Below are positions 32,600 to 42,502 of a stretch of DNA of 64,000 bases, piece by piece. The notes beneath the pieces were generated by a model that was not told where the DNA came from, did no database searches, and worked only from the letters and a program-made list of their open reading frames with translations. The number at the start of each line of letters is the position of its first letter. The first letter of the stretch is position 1. Made by a program: the position numbers and the translations under genes. The stretch comes from Tubulanus polymorphus (Eukaryota > Nemertea > Palaeonemertea > Tubulaniformes > Tubulanidae). Where the stretch lies: positions 5,823,414-5,887,413 of the forward strand of contig NC_134034.1 in assembly GCF_964204645.1 (NCBI RefSeq). Direction: 5' to 3'.

Positions 32600-33300
32600 A
32601 CTGTAGCACTAATAGCAAATTCAAGCCAAAGTTGACGTACAGACGGATGGACCCTAAGACATGACAGTATCACTCTAACCCATCAGCTCAGCTGACCTTT
32701 GGTCACAGCGGAGCTTAAAATTACATGTACCATAGAAATGGATTTCTCTCAATGAATTAATTTAATTGAATATCAGTGTATTAGTATTGACTTATTCTCA
32801 GTTGGATCAAGACCTAATTCACAGTCCGAACATTCAGGCTCAGTTAAATTAGATGAGCTAGAATCAGGAATATTTCGTTTTATTTCTGACTGCCCACTGA
32901 CGATTTGAAAAACACCACCGGTTCTTTTAGTTTCTCTCTTACAACTTTAATAGGCATTATTTTTCCAGATTTTATGATGGTAACCTCGGGATAATCCGTA
33001 TGCAATTCCTTAGTAGTTCTTTTGTGAGGCTTGATGGATAAACTGAAAAATGAAATAGGCTGGTAAAGGTTAGAAGTAATCAGATCACATGGAGCGTTTC
33101 TGGTCTTTCAGTCCATAGTACACTAAAGCACCACTTGATGACCTCAACGCGGGGCCAGGATTAGCGCCTATTTTCATCCCCTATTATGAGATGTGGTCCA
33201 CCAGCGGAACTAGGGGCTCAGGGACAGCATGACCACTTGTCACAAAATTCAATGCCCCCTGTTGACCATATGCAGTCCACCCCCGATATACCGCCCTCCC
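32600..33300. other. No supported gene
   Basis: A short minus-strand acidic frame (about 32930-32800; SSNLTEPECSDCELGLDP) resembles the N-terminus of piggyBac proteins but is not connected by a clear intron. Confidence 0.4.
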
Positions 33301-33307
33301 ATCGATG

Positions 33308-33430
33308 AGTATCGAAGAAGGGTTACCATAATATAGTATACTATAACACGGGGCGATAGACGATCGAATGAAGGTTTACCCTTTGATAAAGTATCGGAGA
33401 AGGGGATGTGTATTGGGTGGATTATCGCCC
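33308..33430 (-). repeat. Dispersed repeat, inverted partner of 22085-22212
   Basis: Contains tagtatactata, gggcgatagac and cggagaaggggatg in the opposite orientation to 22085-22212. Confidence 0.85.
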
Positions 33431-33439
33431 GCCTTCTAG

Positions 33440-34078
33440 GCTTACCTGTCAATATTGGAAATTTTACTCCCAATTCAATGCAATCACATCCCATCCCTGC
33501 TTCAACTGCCTGGAATACACAAAACTCAGGAAATTGACTAGTCTTGGGCCAATTTATCATAGTTATAAGCTTTAAAACACAAGAAAATGGGCCTAGGTGA
33601 TTGATGGTAAGTGGTACTGATACAAACCCACATGCCACATCAATATATACCGTAGAACTCAATTTGATTTGAGTTCTTTGTATAGACCAAGTTTAAGAAT
33701 TTGAAGTTGAAACATTTTCGAGTATCAGAACCCTTAAGTAACTAAACAAATTCAGTCCTATTTTTACGATTATTGGGTCTAGCTGCACCACATATAGACC
33801 CTTAACGGCCCCAAGAGTAATTATTTACTTACTTTCACAAATGATATCCTTTAAATCGACTGAAATGGCTTGAAAAGAAACCAAATCATGATAACTTGCG
33901 ATGTTTTTAACTGTCGCATCTAGCGAGGATGACTCCACATTCAGGTGAAGGTCACAATCGCGTGCGATAGATTGGTTCGCGCACACCGAATAATATCGAT
34001 TTCTTTAAAGGTCACGACAAGTGAGCGCAGCTTCAAGATCTCTTATTCTTAGTATTGTCTGTACGCACGTGTTATATG
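33440..34078. other. No supported feature
   Basis: The 137-codon minus-strand ORF at 33249-33662 runs through the dispersed repeat at 33308-33430, so it is not a gene. Nothing else seen. Confidence 0.5.
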
Positions 34079-34079
34079 T

Positions 34080-34175
34080 ACTTAGATAAGAGTTTGTCGT
34101 GGGGGGAGGAACCTGTACCTGGATTAGATTTAACAGTATTGGGATTATCTATGATAATAGCTGATTCTATAATAT
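34080..34175 (+). repeat. Dispersed repeat, partner of 21443-21535
   Basis: Same sequence and orientation as 21443-21535. Confidence 0.85.
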
Positions 34176-34194
34176 AACCGCAATCACACGGAGA

Positions 34195-34495
34195 CGATTT
34201 GGCCCGGGCTAAATTGACACGGTTCAGGCTCGGGCCAAATTTGGCCCTTGCCTAATTAGAGAGCGCGTTCACACGCAAACCATTCACTCGATACTAAACA
34301 ATGCTCAAACAAAGCGAAGTGGACCATTTCCGGTACCACTTGCAATTCAAACGCAATCATTTGTCTGGTGCTAAAATTTGGCTCAGGCCTGGTCCGACAT
34401 TTTTGGTTGGGCCAAATTTGGCCCAGGCCAAACAGACTCGTGGGCCCATTTGGCACCAGTGTGAACAGTTGTTCCAGGCCAAATTTCAATAATCA
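34195..34495. repeat. Non-autonomous element built on TTTGGCC motifs
   Basis: The palindrome GGGCCAAATTTGGCCC occurs at 34232-34247 and 34409-34424 and single TTTGGCC/GGCCAAA motifs flank both, in mirrored order, with gttcacac (34265) and gtgtgaac (34460) as inverted landmarks. Looks like a MITE with repeated internal binding sites. Confidence 0.7.
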
Positions 34496-34599
34496 GAACT
34501 TTAATGTGGGGAGCCACAAGTTCAGCCAATATGGAACCACATGACCATAGGACATCTTTGAGTATTAGCTGGAGGTTCTCAATTTCTTCAACTTGTTTT

Positions 34600-35310
34600 T
34601 GGAATGAAACTTTTAACCATTTGGCTCGGTTCCTGAGGTTGACTGTATGATAACGTGCCATGCACTCGGGTGAAAGTGCGGATGGTCTCGGCACATACTT
34701 CAAACATACCTCGTCTCGTTTCAGAATTTTGCTCCCAAATGACCGGTCGCTGCACACTGCATTTCTTCGGCTTTTCCTGCATGGCAAGAAAATGAGGAAT
34801 GCCATCCCGCTGCTGGTCTGGATTAAATCAGCTGGTATAACTCGAGCCGGTGGCACAACTGGATCGAGAGACTGGACCAATGGAAGGCGAAATGCTTTCG
34901 TCATCATAATGTTTGTTTCACCACGGTCCAGTTTGTCCAGTTCATAAAGTATGTAGCAATTCATAATTGTGGACTCAAGAATGTTGAAGAAACACTAGGG
35001 CCACCATTTGTTTGAAGACCTTTCAAAGTTGTAATACACTGTCAGTTCATCTGTCAAATCAATGCCTCACATGTGTGCATTGTAATCAGTGACACACGTG
35101 TTGTCGGTCGTCGAGCAGGCACATTTACCATTTCAGAAGCAGCATGTGTATTTGTGATCATAGTAATTGGTCTCTTATCCTTCCACTGCAACACAACTAT
35201 AACTAATACATGAACCTGACCTTTCTTCATGCTCTGAGCATCACATGCTTGGGCAATCCAACGCGATTCGCGATTATCGTACCAGTAAAGTTGAAATCTA
35301 AGTCAAGTAA
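34600..35310 (-). pseudogene. piggyBac transposase 3, C-terminal half
   Basis: Minus-strand blocks: FNFTGTIIANRVGLPKHVML (about 35300-35240), VLQWKDKRPITMITNTH (35190-35140), GIDLTDELTVYYNFERSS followed by NKWWP (35075-35010, the third catalytic Asp region), MNCYILYELDKLDRG (34964), FRLPLVQSL, and a cysteine-rich end (RRNAVCSDRSFGS ... EVCLKY ... ECMARYHT). Stops and frameshifts interrupt it. Upstream, where the first two catalytic Asp would lie, the sequence is replaced by a palindromic repeat at 35340-35550. It is a different lineage from the elements at 31 and 38 kb. Confidence 0.85.
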
Positions 35311-35339
35311 CTTCTATGGAAGCGGCAGGCCCCAGTTGT

Positions 35340-35550
35340 ACCTATCAGCAAACAACCAATGCACTCTATGGGCCACGCCACATAACATTGTATATCATTC
35401 CGATGTTGGTAACCATAATTGACCCAATGATGGTTACCAATATCGGGGCAACATTGGACTTGCCTACGGCACTGCATTGGCCCATATTTTTTGCCAATGA
35501 ATGTCCAAGGAACCAACATAATGGGCCAATGAATACCCAATGAAATACCT
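35340..35550. repeat. Palindromic MITE-like repeat
   Basis: The centre (about 35400-35445) is an inverted pair ccgatgttggtaaccataat / attatgg...ttaccaatatcgg-type arms, and outer aatgggcc/ggcccatt blocks mirror each other. ORFs on both strands here are by-products of the palindrome. Confidence 0.75.
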
Positions 35551-35559
35551 TTATTCCTT

Positions 35560-36550
35560 TAATGAAATGTAATTTATATTCCAGATGTCAGCCATGAATT
35601 ATTAACTTTTAATTAGCTTTTGTCCAGTTTTTTTACCAACTAGGTCTATACGATCACAATCTGAAAAAAAAACAAAAATCAATGCCTTAGGCCTGTGCTG
35701 AATTAAAATTTGTTCTCGTTGTACTAGGCTCTTGATACATGTATAAGCCTAGAAAATTCAAAAATGATTACCATTCAGTTGATGTTTCCCTGGATCTAAA
35801 GAAACTGAAGCAGCCATCTTGTCCGGTACTAATTGAAATGATACACATTACGGATATCTTCATCTACAAAATATATTAAAATGCTTCATAATTTTCTCTA
35901 AAAATCATTTTATTAAATTCAGTATTCAAAACTCTGTATTTGTATTTTTTTACGCCTTATAAAACGTCACCATTATGAAACCTAAACAATGTGAACCATT
36001 CAGCGTCATTTTACAAATCACAACATTAAATCGATGTGCAAAACGTCACAGGTTAATGTGTACACATACGTGCTATTTGGCAAAATATTATTGACAAAGA
36101 TGTAGAATGTCTGCCTGTGATTATAGGCTGAGCCCTGTTTGAAAGTCGAAATATTATATTCCATTGAATATCATGAGAAGATGTATTTTGATAGTAATGG
36201 ATGTATGATTATATCAGACGCGTCAGGCATAAATGGAAATGATAAATCAGAGATTATTTGGTAAAAATGGCCGATGTATACACGATGCGGAAGTCTGATA
36301 TAAAAGTAAGACCCTGACATGGGAATGCTTGTGAAATGACGAAGCTATCTACGGTTTGTAAACATATAATTTCAATGTTCAAATGTTTAAGAAATTATGT
36401 TTGATATTAGGGGTATGCGGGTTTCATAACAATGATCCTGATTAGCAATTTATAATAGCATAGCTGTCGTATACGGCTCCACATCCTCTGATAGCATGTG
36501 TATCAGGGTCCAGTTCCACAGTTCTGAGTTAAGATTAAGGTTTCTCTCCA
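35560..36550. other. No supported feature
   Basis: AT-rich, without recognisable ORF or repeat. Confidence 0.5.
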
Positions 36551-37708
36551 ATGCATTCATTTCCTCCCTGCTCAGCCTTCTGTAGTGGAGGCTGCCATAT
36601 TCAACCCCTGGATTTGCCGAAACTTATGAGCCAAATCACTCGGCACAAGATCTTATTGTCAAACCATCTTGCTTTATACCAGCCTTACATATGTCTCTTA
36701 TCTTATTCGCTTTCCTGGGTGTCAGGGAGACTGTCATTGTTATAGAATTCAAGAGAAACCCGAGTGTCAGGTTTGGTATCGGGATTATTGGCTGTACTGC
36801 TTGGGTCCCTGAGCCCAGCCTTTCCAGTTTTTCTTTCTTAATCCCGGTTGCTGTTGTTTTGAGGCCATTAATTCTGAGTAGCTAGATTCCCAGCTTATAT
36901 CATCTGACTGTTTTACATCTTTTAACAGTTTTGCAAAATCATCCCTGAACGCATTTTGTGATTTTTACACTGTCAGCACATATCCTGGATGCATATTTCT
37001 TTTTAAGCACTGGCTTAACCCTCTTGGTACTGGATTAACTTTCAGTGTAATACACTGTGAGGCTGAATTGATTTTCAGTATTGCACTGATGCGCAGAGAG
37101 AATATTTCGAGCCCAATTTACGCCAATTTATTCTCATCAAAACCATAAACACTTATTGAAACTTTTGTAGCAAATTTCTTGAACTTTTAAATGATATTAA
37201 AAGTTTTATTATTCGGTGCTAATTTTTTTTTCTATCAAGGGAAAATCTGTCGGAATAATTTTTTCTCAAAACTCCAATTTTTTGCAGTGGTAGAGTCCTC
37301 CAATCACAATAAGTCCAGCGAACAAAAGAAAGCTATGGAAATAACCTTTCATTTGGTGTATAAACCATGACTCTATCTTGAATATGAAGATTTTTACAGC
37401 GTTTTGAAAAATCTGCTCAAATAGTTCAAAATCACAGAATCCATCCTGAAGTACAAGTGATGCAAAAAAGTAATAAAATCTCCATATATGTGAATATTAT
37501 AGTGTTTTTTTTCACCTGATTTGAAGTAGCTAGAGTGTCATGATACATATATATGTTCAAAAATTTTTTTTTTGTAACTAAATGGTGATTTTCCCAAGCA
37601 CTGAGAAGATAAAGATAAATATAAACCGCTGCTTTGAACAATAGTATTTTTATTAGAATTTTCTGGTATTCGAAGCGACAAGGTGTAATACATGTTTTAT
37701 TCTTTTCT

Positions 37709-39822
37709 TTATTGTAAGTGATTCAGTTCATAATGTCGTTTATAGTCCTGCACAGTATGAAAAAGTTCAAAACATGGTATGACGCACAACGGAATATTTG
37801 GTACACAAGTTTTGCAGAAATACGATGTCTGTTTCCTCCTGATGTATTTGCCTTCCGCACGTTTGCAACACACAACACAGTCTGGTTTTCTATCACCTTT
37901 GGAGATGAAATGTCTGCCCGCCAATCTCATTTCTGGCGGATTCAAGCTTGGTCGCCCGGGAACGGACAATGGGCGCTCATAACCTTCAAGTAGACCTTTA
38001 GCTATCTCTAACCTGAAGGTGAGAGGGCGCATTTGGTCTTTTACTGGTGTTACGCATTTGTACATAATACACGAATTTGATAATGTGGTCACAAATAGAT
38101 GAAGGAACACTTTCTTCCACCATTTCAGCGAACGCCGATCCCATGCACTGTACGAGTTCAACTGGTCGCTTACATCAACGCCACCCATAAATGTGTTGTA
38201 TGCATCTATTGCTACGGGTTTCTCGATCTGACAAAAACCATCTTCCAAATTGCGGTCTCGAATTCGCTTGTTTATTACCCCCGAGGGATGAATGGAAGAC
38301 AACAAAGTAACTGGACGTTTATTGAACCATCCAACGGCATGAATGTTACCGCAGCGTTTGAAAATTGGCGATTCTTGCACGAGAATAGTTTTACTCTTTT
38401 TAGAATTGAACGCAGTTATTTCTGGGGGGTTGTTCACACGATTAGATTTTACTGTTCCACAACAACCTATCCCTTTGTCTTCGAGGCTTTTAGCTAGTTC
38501 ATAACTCATGAAGTAGTTATCACAATAAATAACATGCCCTCTCGGTAACATTTCACACAAATTTTCAACGACCAATTTCCCGAGATTTTTAGCAAATTGG
38601 TCGCCTTCTTTTCCGGTGTAAAGTACCCAGTTATTGACGTAACCTTTCTTGGATGAGGCTAATACCCAAGCTTTCAGGCCCCATTTCGTTGGTTTCTTCG
38701 GCATGTACTGAAGCATAGAAACGCGGCCCTTGAATGCGACCATACATTCATCAACAGAAACTTCACGCTCCAGAAAGAACACAGATTGCCATGTTTCGAC
38801 AAGTTTATTTATAAAGGCACGCACCTTGAAACAACGGTCATAATTCGGATCAGCTCTCGGTAACTGATTAGAATTATCAACGAGATGTAAAAATCGCATT
38901 ATACAACAGAATCTGTCCCGACTCATCAGTGTTTGGAAACCAGGCATTTCTGAAATCCAGTCTGTCGTCCAAAATTCTTTTACCGGTTTTGATATATAAC
39001 ACATAATTATAATAATCGATAGAAATACCCGCAGTTCTTCATTTGTAAGATCTTTCCACGTATCCTGCAGTTTTCGATTTTTATTCGGGTTATTCACTCT
39101 CCACTCCTCAAAGTAACGATTAGTTTCTCTAGCGATTGTATCGATCAAATCATCTGGGAAGTTTGCCAAGAAAAAATCTTTTGGCGTGAATCCGTCAGTA
39201 TCGATTGCTGGCATACCCGGTGCTGGACATTGGTATGGGGGCAACCAAGACGGAACAGAACCATCATCATCAATCCATGGTAGATTTCTTTCAGTAGCTG
39301 GAATTATAAAAAAAATACATACACACTGATAAATAGACCGCAGTTATTCCGTATTGTAATTGTAAATAACAATATATTGACAATATTTAGTGCTTTCAAT
39401 TTTGTAATTCAATAAAACACTAGTATAGAAAATTTTCAGTATAGTGCCTACTCACCGTTATTACGCCTTACACCACGATTTCTTGCACGACCCACCCTAG
39501 TGCCTCGTGTCATAGCCACACCACCTCTAACGGGCCTATTGACTTGATGTTGACCTCTATTTCCACCACGTGTGCGCACACCACCACCACGTCTTATACC
39601 GCCACCTCGTGTACGTACACCACCCCGATTACGTCTGAACGCATTAGCGCCACCACGACACAAAGGCTGCCTAGTAGTAGGCCTACCTCTAGGCCTACTT
39701 ACTCTAGACCTATCATCACTACCAGGACTGCCATCACCATCATTTTCACTACTTGAACCAGACATGGTAAATAAAACGTCATTACCGTCTAAGTCATTCA
39801 TTGCTGTCACTTTCATTTTCAT
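37709..39822 (-). CDS. piggyBac transposase 2 with RGG-rich N-terminus
   Basis: Exon 1 runs from ATG 39822 (an upstream ATG at 40033 opens an acidic frame that needs a one-base shift near 39790 to join) to a GTGAG donor at 39456; exon 2 from 39297 to the stop at 37709; phase 1 matches. Exon 1 encodes an acidic start and about 70 residues of Arg/Gly repeats (NRGGVRTRGGGIRRGGG), an RGG-like nucleic-acid-binding tract. Exon 2 is a full transposase: counted from its first Met at 39241, the catalytic Asp are at about 165 (SVDECMVAFKGR), 242 (YCDNYFMS) and 357 (MGGVDVSDQ), then KWWKKVFLHL and a C-terminal zinc-binding cysteine-rich domain (CVVCCKRAEGKY, CKTCVPNIPLCVIPCFE). It should cut and paste the element at TTAA. 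Confidence 0.9.
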
Positions 39823-40033
39823 TTTGCTGAGATTCTATCCGAGAACCATCATCATCAAAAGACTGGTCGGACGCGACCTCGTCATAGGCAACCGATTCAT
39901 TTATTTCACTAACACAACCATTGTCATCTTCAGATTCACTATACCCGCTAAGATAACCATTTGAATCTTGATCCGCAAAAAGTTCGTCGATAACGTCATC
40001 GACATTCATATTACTAAGTATTTTCGTCCGCAA
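39794..40033 (-). pseudogene. Probable original N-terminus of piggyBac transposase 2, frameshifted
   Basis: From ATG 40033 this frame encodes VDDVIDELFADQDSNGYLSG and an acidic Ser/Glu/Asp run ending NESDSNE-stop. It overlaps the start of the 39822 frame; removing one base near 39790 would make one continuous N-terminus. Acidic starts of this kind are usual in piggyBac transposases, so the frameshift probably shortened the protein. Confidence 0.65.
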
Positions 40034-42502
40034 AATGTAATGTAATCTTCAATTCAATATTTCGAGTATTTTTGTAGGACATAGAAGGTCGCGATGCCTT
40101 ACTGAAACATTGCCACAGAGGCGCTCTATCGGCTTGTGAAAAAACTAAAACGCTAACTTGTAAACTAAATTCACACGAAACGACGAAAAATGTGGTCTCG
40201 CTTATCTCGACTTGAGTCGAGACTCGGCTCTGCCGGACATGAATACCGTTTCGACCATAGTCGAGACTCGCCCTAAGAGGGTTAATGAGTTCCTTGTGTC
40301 CCAGTAGGTTTCATGAGCACTATGCCCCATGAGGCCAGGGCAATCGGTCAGTTTCAGTATCACTGTTGATACCTTGATACCATTGATCAGGTCCTCAGCC
40401 CCTGCCTTGATAATGAGAGGTCTGTACCTCCCTTGAACATATCCATCAGCTGCCATATTTTGGAATTTACCCAAGGTACAACGAAACTGCTACAGTTTTC
40501 TGGTCTTGGATAATCTTTCTTCCGAATTATTTCCTTTGACATGTCTTTTGACCTCTATCAGCTACCCTCCCTAATTTCTGTTAAACTGATGGCCTGCAGG
40601 CATCATCATCGGATCGTAAGTCCTTTACTGAGTGTAAGTGACCCACTTTGTCGATTTTCATTGGTTCTGTTCTCTGAACTAGATCTCGTACGTTCCGTTC
40701 GTCATCACTGTCCTTGCACAACAATACCTCATGTGGATTTACTCCTGAATTTGGCGCCTTCCATTTGAGAAATTTACCCCTTCATCATTTGGCTTTCACC
40801 TTTTAAGTGGCCTTTCGGCTGACGACACTTGATTTTCCTGTGCACTCTTAACTGCCTGGGCAAATAATTCCTATGCATTGGCAGATAGGCCCGGCGCAGG
40901 GTATCTGAATCAATGCAAAAAAGTTTGGATAGAAGGACTCTGATTCACAGATGGTTTCACGCATATTGTCAAAACACAGGTCGAGGAGAATGATGGGGAG
41001 ATAGAATCGTTCATTCATTCATTGGTATAGATAAACTAACATTGTAAACAATCAGTCCAGTGTGAAGAAACAAGAGGGGTTTTTCAAAAACTTGTTTCAA
41101 TCCAAGGAGAATTGTGAATACAATTTTTTATTTCACCTGTCCCTAGATTTTTCACAAATTTTCACATAAGATACCACAAAGTCATATTTGTGCAGCTGTC
41201 AATCTGCTGTCTGTACCTACCCCCTCAGACGTTCGCCTTTTGTATGGCAAAGTCTGGAAAAACCATTTTTGCCAAATGCTGGATGTCTGTCCAATAGGTT
41301 GATAGCTGCTTGAAGATGCCAAAATCGAGTAATTTCCGATCGCAAGATTTTACCTGGCACACCCATATCAACATGATGCGCACAGTTGATCTCCAGTCCA
41401 GGAATCATGTCACAAATCGAGCTCTATTTCTTCTTGTATCCTCTGGCTTGCATTTCCTGTCTCCACTCTTCCAGCGTCACCGTTGACGTTTCACCACAGA
41501 ACCATTTTCCAAAAAAAACTGTTGATGGGACGGTTTGGATCTCTCCTTTTTTCACTAAGGACAAGTATTTTTTGTTCGTGGTGTGTACTTTCTGCAACTC
41601 ACCCAAGGTTGGTTAGGAACAACCTGTATATTTCCCATAGATTCAGAGTGGATGACTTTTGGTAGAACGTCCTGGTCTTTTCCCTGTCATGAATTGTGAG
41701 CAATCCATCTGTGTAGTAGTATCTTTGGTAATATCTGTATGTAGTGACTGATGAGGGCCGGACAAACAAATGGCATTCTGCAGAACGTGTACTTATTGTT
41801 CTGGCAGCTACTGCGAGTGTTGCAGTTGCAGTAGGAGTGGTTCTCAATTCCAGCAGTGTCCGTAGGAAGCTTACTCGTACGGCGATTATCAGTGGATCTC
41901 CTCGGTAGCACAGAAGGTGTTTTTGACAAGCAATCAACAATGGTGACTGGCTTGCCAAAGGAGGATTCGGGATTTGAATTCCCTGCCTACGTTGATTCTA
42001 CCTAATATGAAATCTAAAAACATTAAAACATTTATGAACATTGATGAAATTAATAGTTATTTAGATGGTTAAGAGGTGAGGCATAGAATGTTAACCAACC
42101 ATTGGGTAATGGTCATCATATTTAACTCTTGAAGCTGAATGTTTGAGTGATGCATTACCACAGGATTTCCGACAACGCCGTCACTGATATGCTTGAACGC
42201 ATGTGAGATAAGAATCCATTATGTAACTCGCACTCCTGCAACAGTTTTTGAGGCTGGATACTTGGCACAGAGCTTCACCATATTGTAGTCTCCATGTAGC
42301 AATTTCAAGTTGGCCACTGAGCAATTGCTGAATTTGGTCCCAGATAAGCTTTGAAAGTTATCATAAACACTCAATCACCTTAAACAAATAGTTCATTTAG
42401 GTAAAACCATGTGCCCTTCAAATTGTGAAATCTATTGTAATGTCAAAATTAAGCTCAAAGATTATATCATTTAATATTCAATTGGTGACTTTCGAATGAT
42501 GA

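Larger units (their letters stand above)
37019..40281 (-). mobile_element. Complete piggyBac-type element 2, 3,263 bp
   Basis: TTAA target sites flank it at 37015-37018 and 40282-40285. The inverted ends start CCCTCTTGGTACTGG (left, from 37019) and CCCTCTTAGGGCGAG (right, read from 40281 on the minus strand). It carries one transposase gene with a short intron. Both ends, both target sites and the catalytic exon are intact, so it is the youngest piggyBac copy in the window. Confidence 0.93.
36551..41960 (-). pseudogene. Decayed multi-exon gene or element interrupted by piggyBac 2, unrecognised
   Basis: Minus-strand coding-like pieces, in order: RPSSVTTYRYYQRYYYTDGL and GELQKVHTTNKKYLSLV, TLEEWRQEMQARGY (41860-41420), HHVDMGVPGKILRSEITRFW (41408-41217), DTLRRAYLPMHRNYLPRQ (about 40910-40850), GRYRPLIIKAGAEDLINGI then ILKLTDCPGLMGH (40474-40286), and after the piggyBac insertion NAFRDDFAKLLKDVKQSDDI (about 36950-36890) and a helix-turn-helix-like IKQDGLTIRSCAE (about 36650). 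Stops interrupt several blocks. The frame at 40286 continues across the empty TTAA site into 37014. I do not recognise the family; its style suggests a repeated transposon-related protein. Confidence 0.5.

Noticed and set aside
35210-35543. Overlapping ORFs on both strands
   Set aside because: Products of a palindromic repeat and the decayed piggyBac 3.
37718-38497. Plus-strand ORFs over the piggyBac gene
   Set aside because: They are the antisense frames of the intact transposase exon.
39544-39964. Plus-strand Thr/Pro-rich ORFs
   Set aside because: Antisense of the RGG-coding exon; the low complexity comes from the opposite strand.
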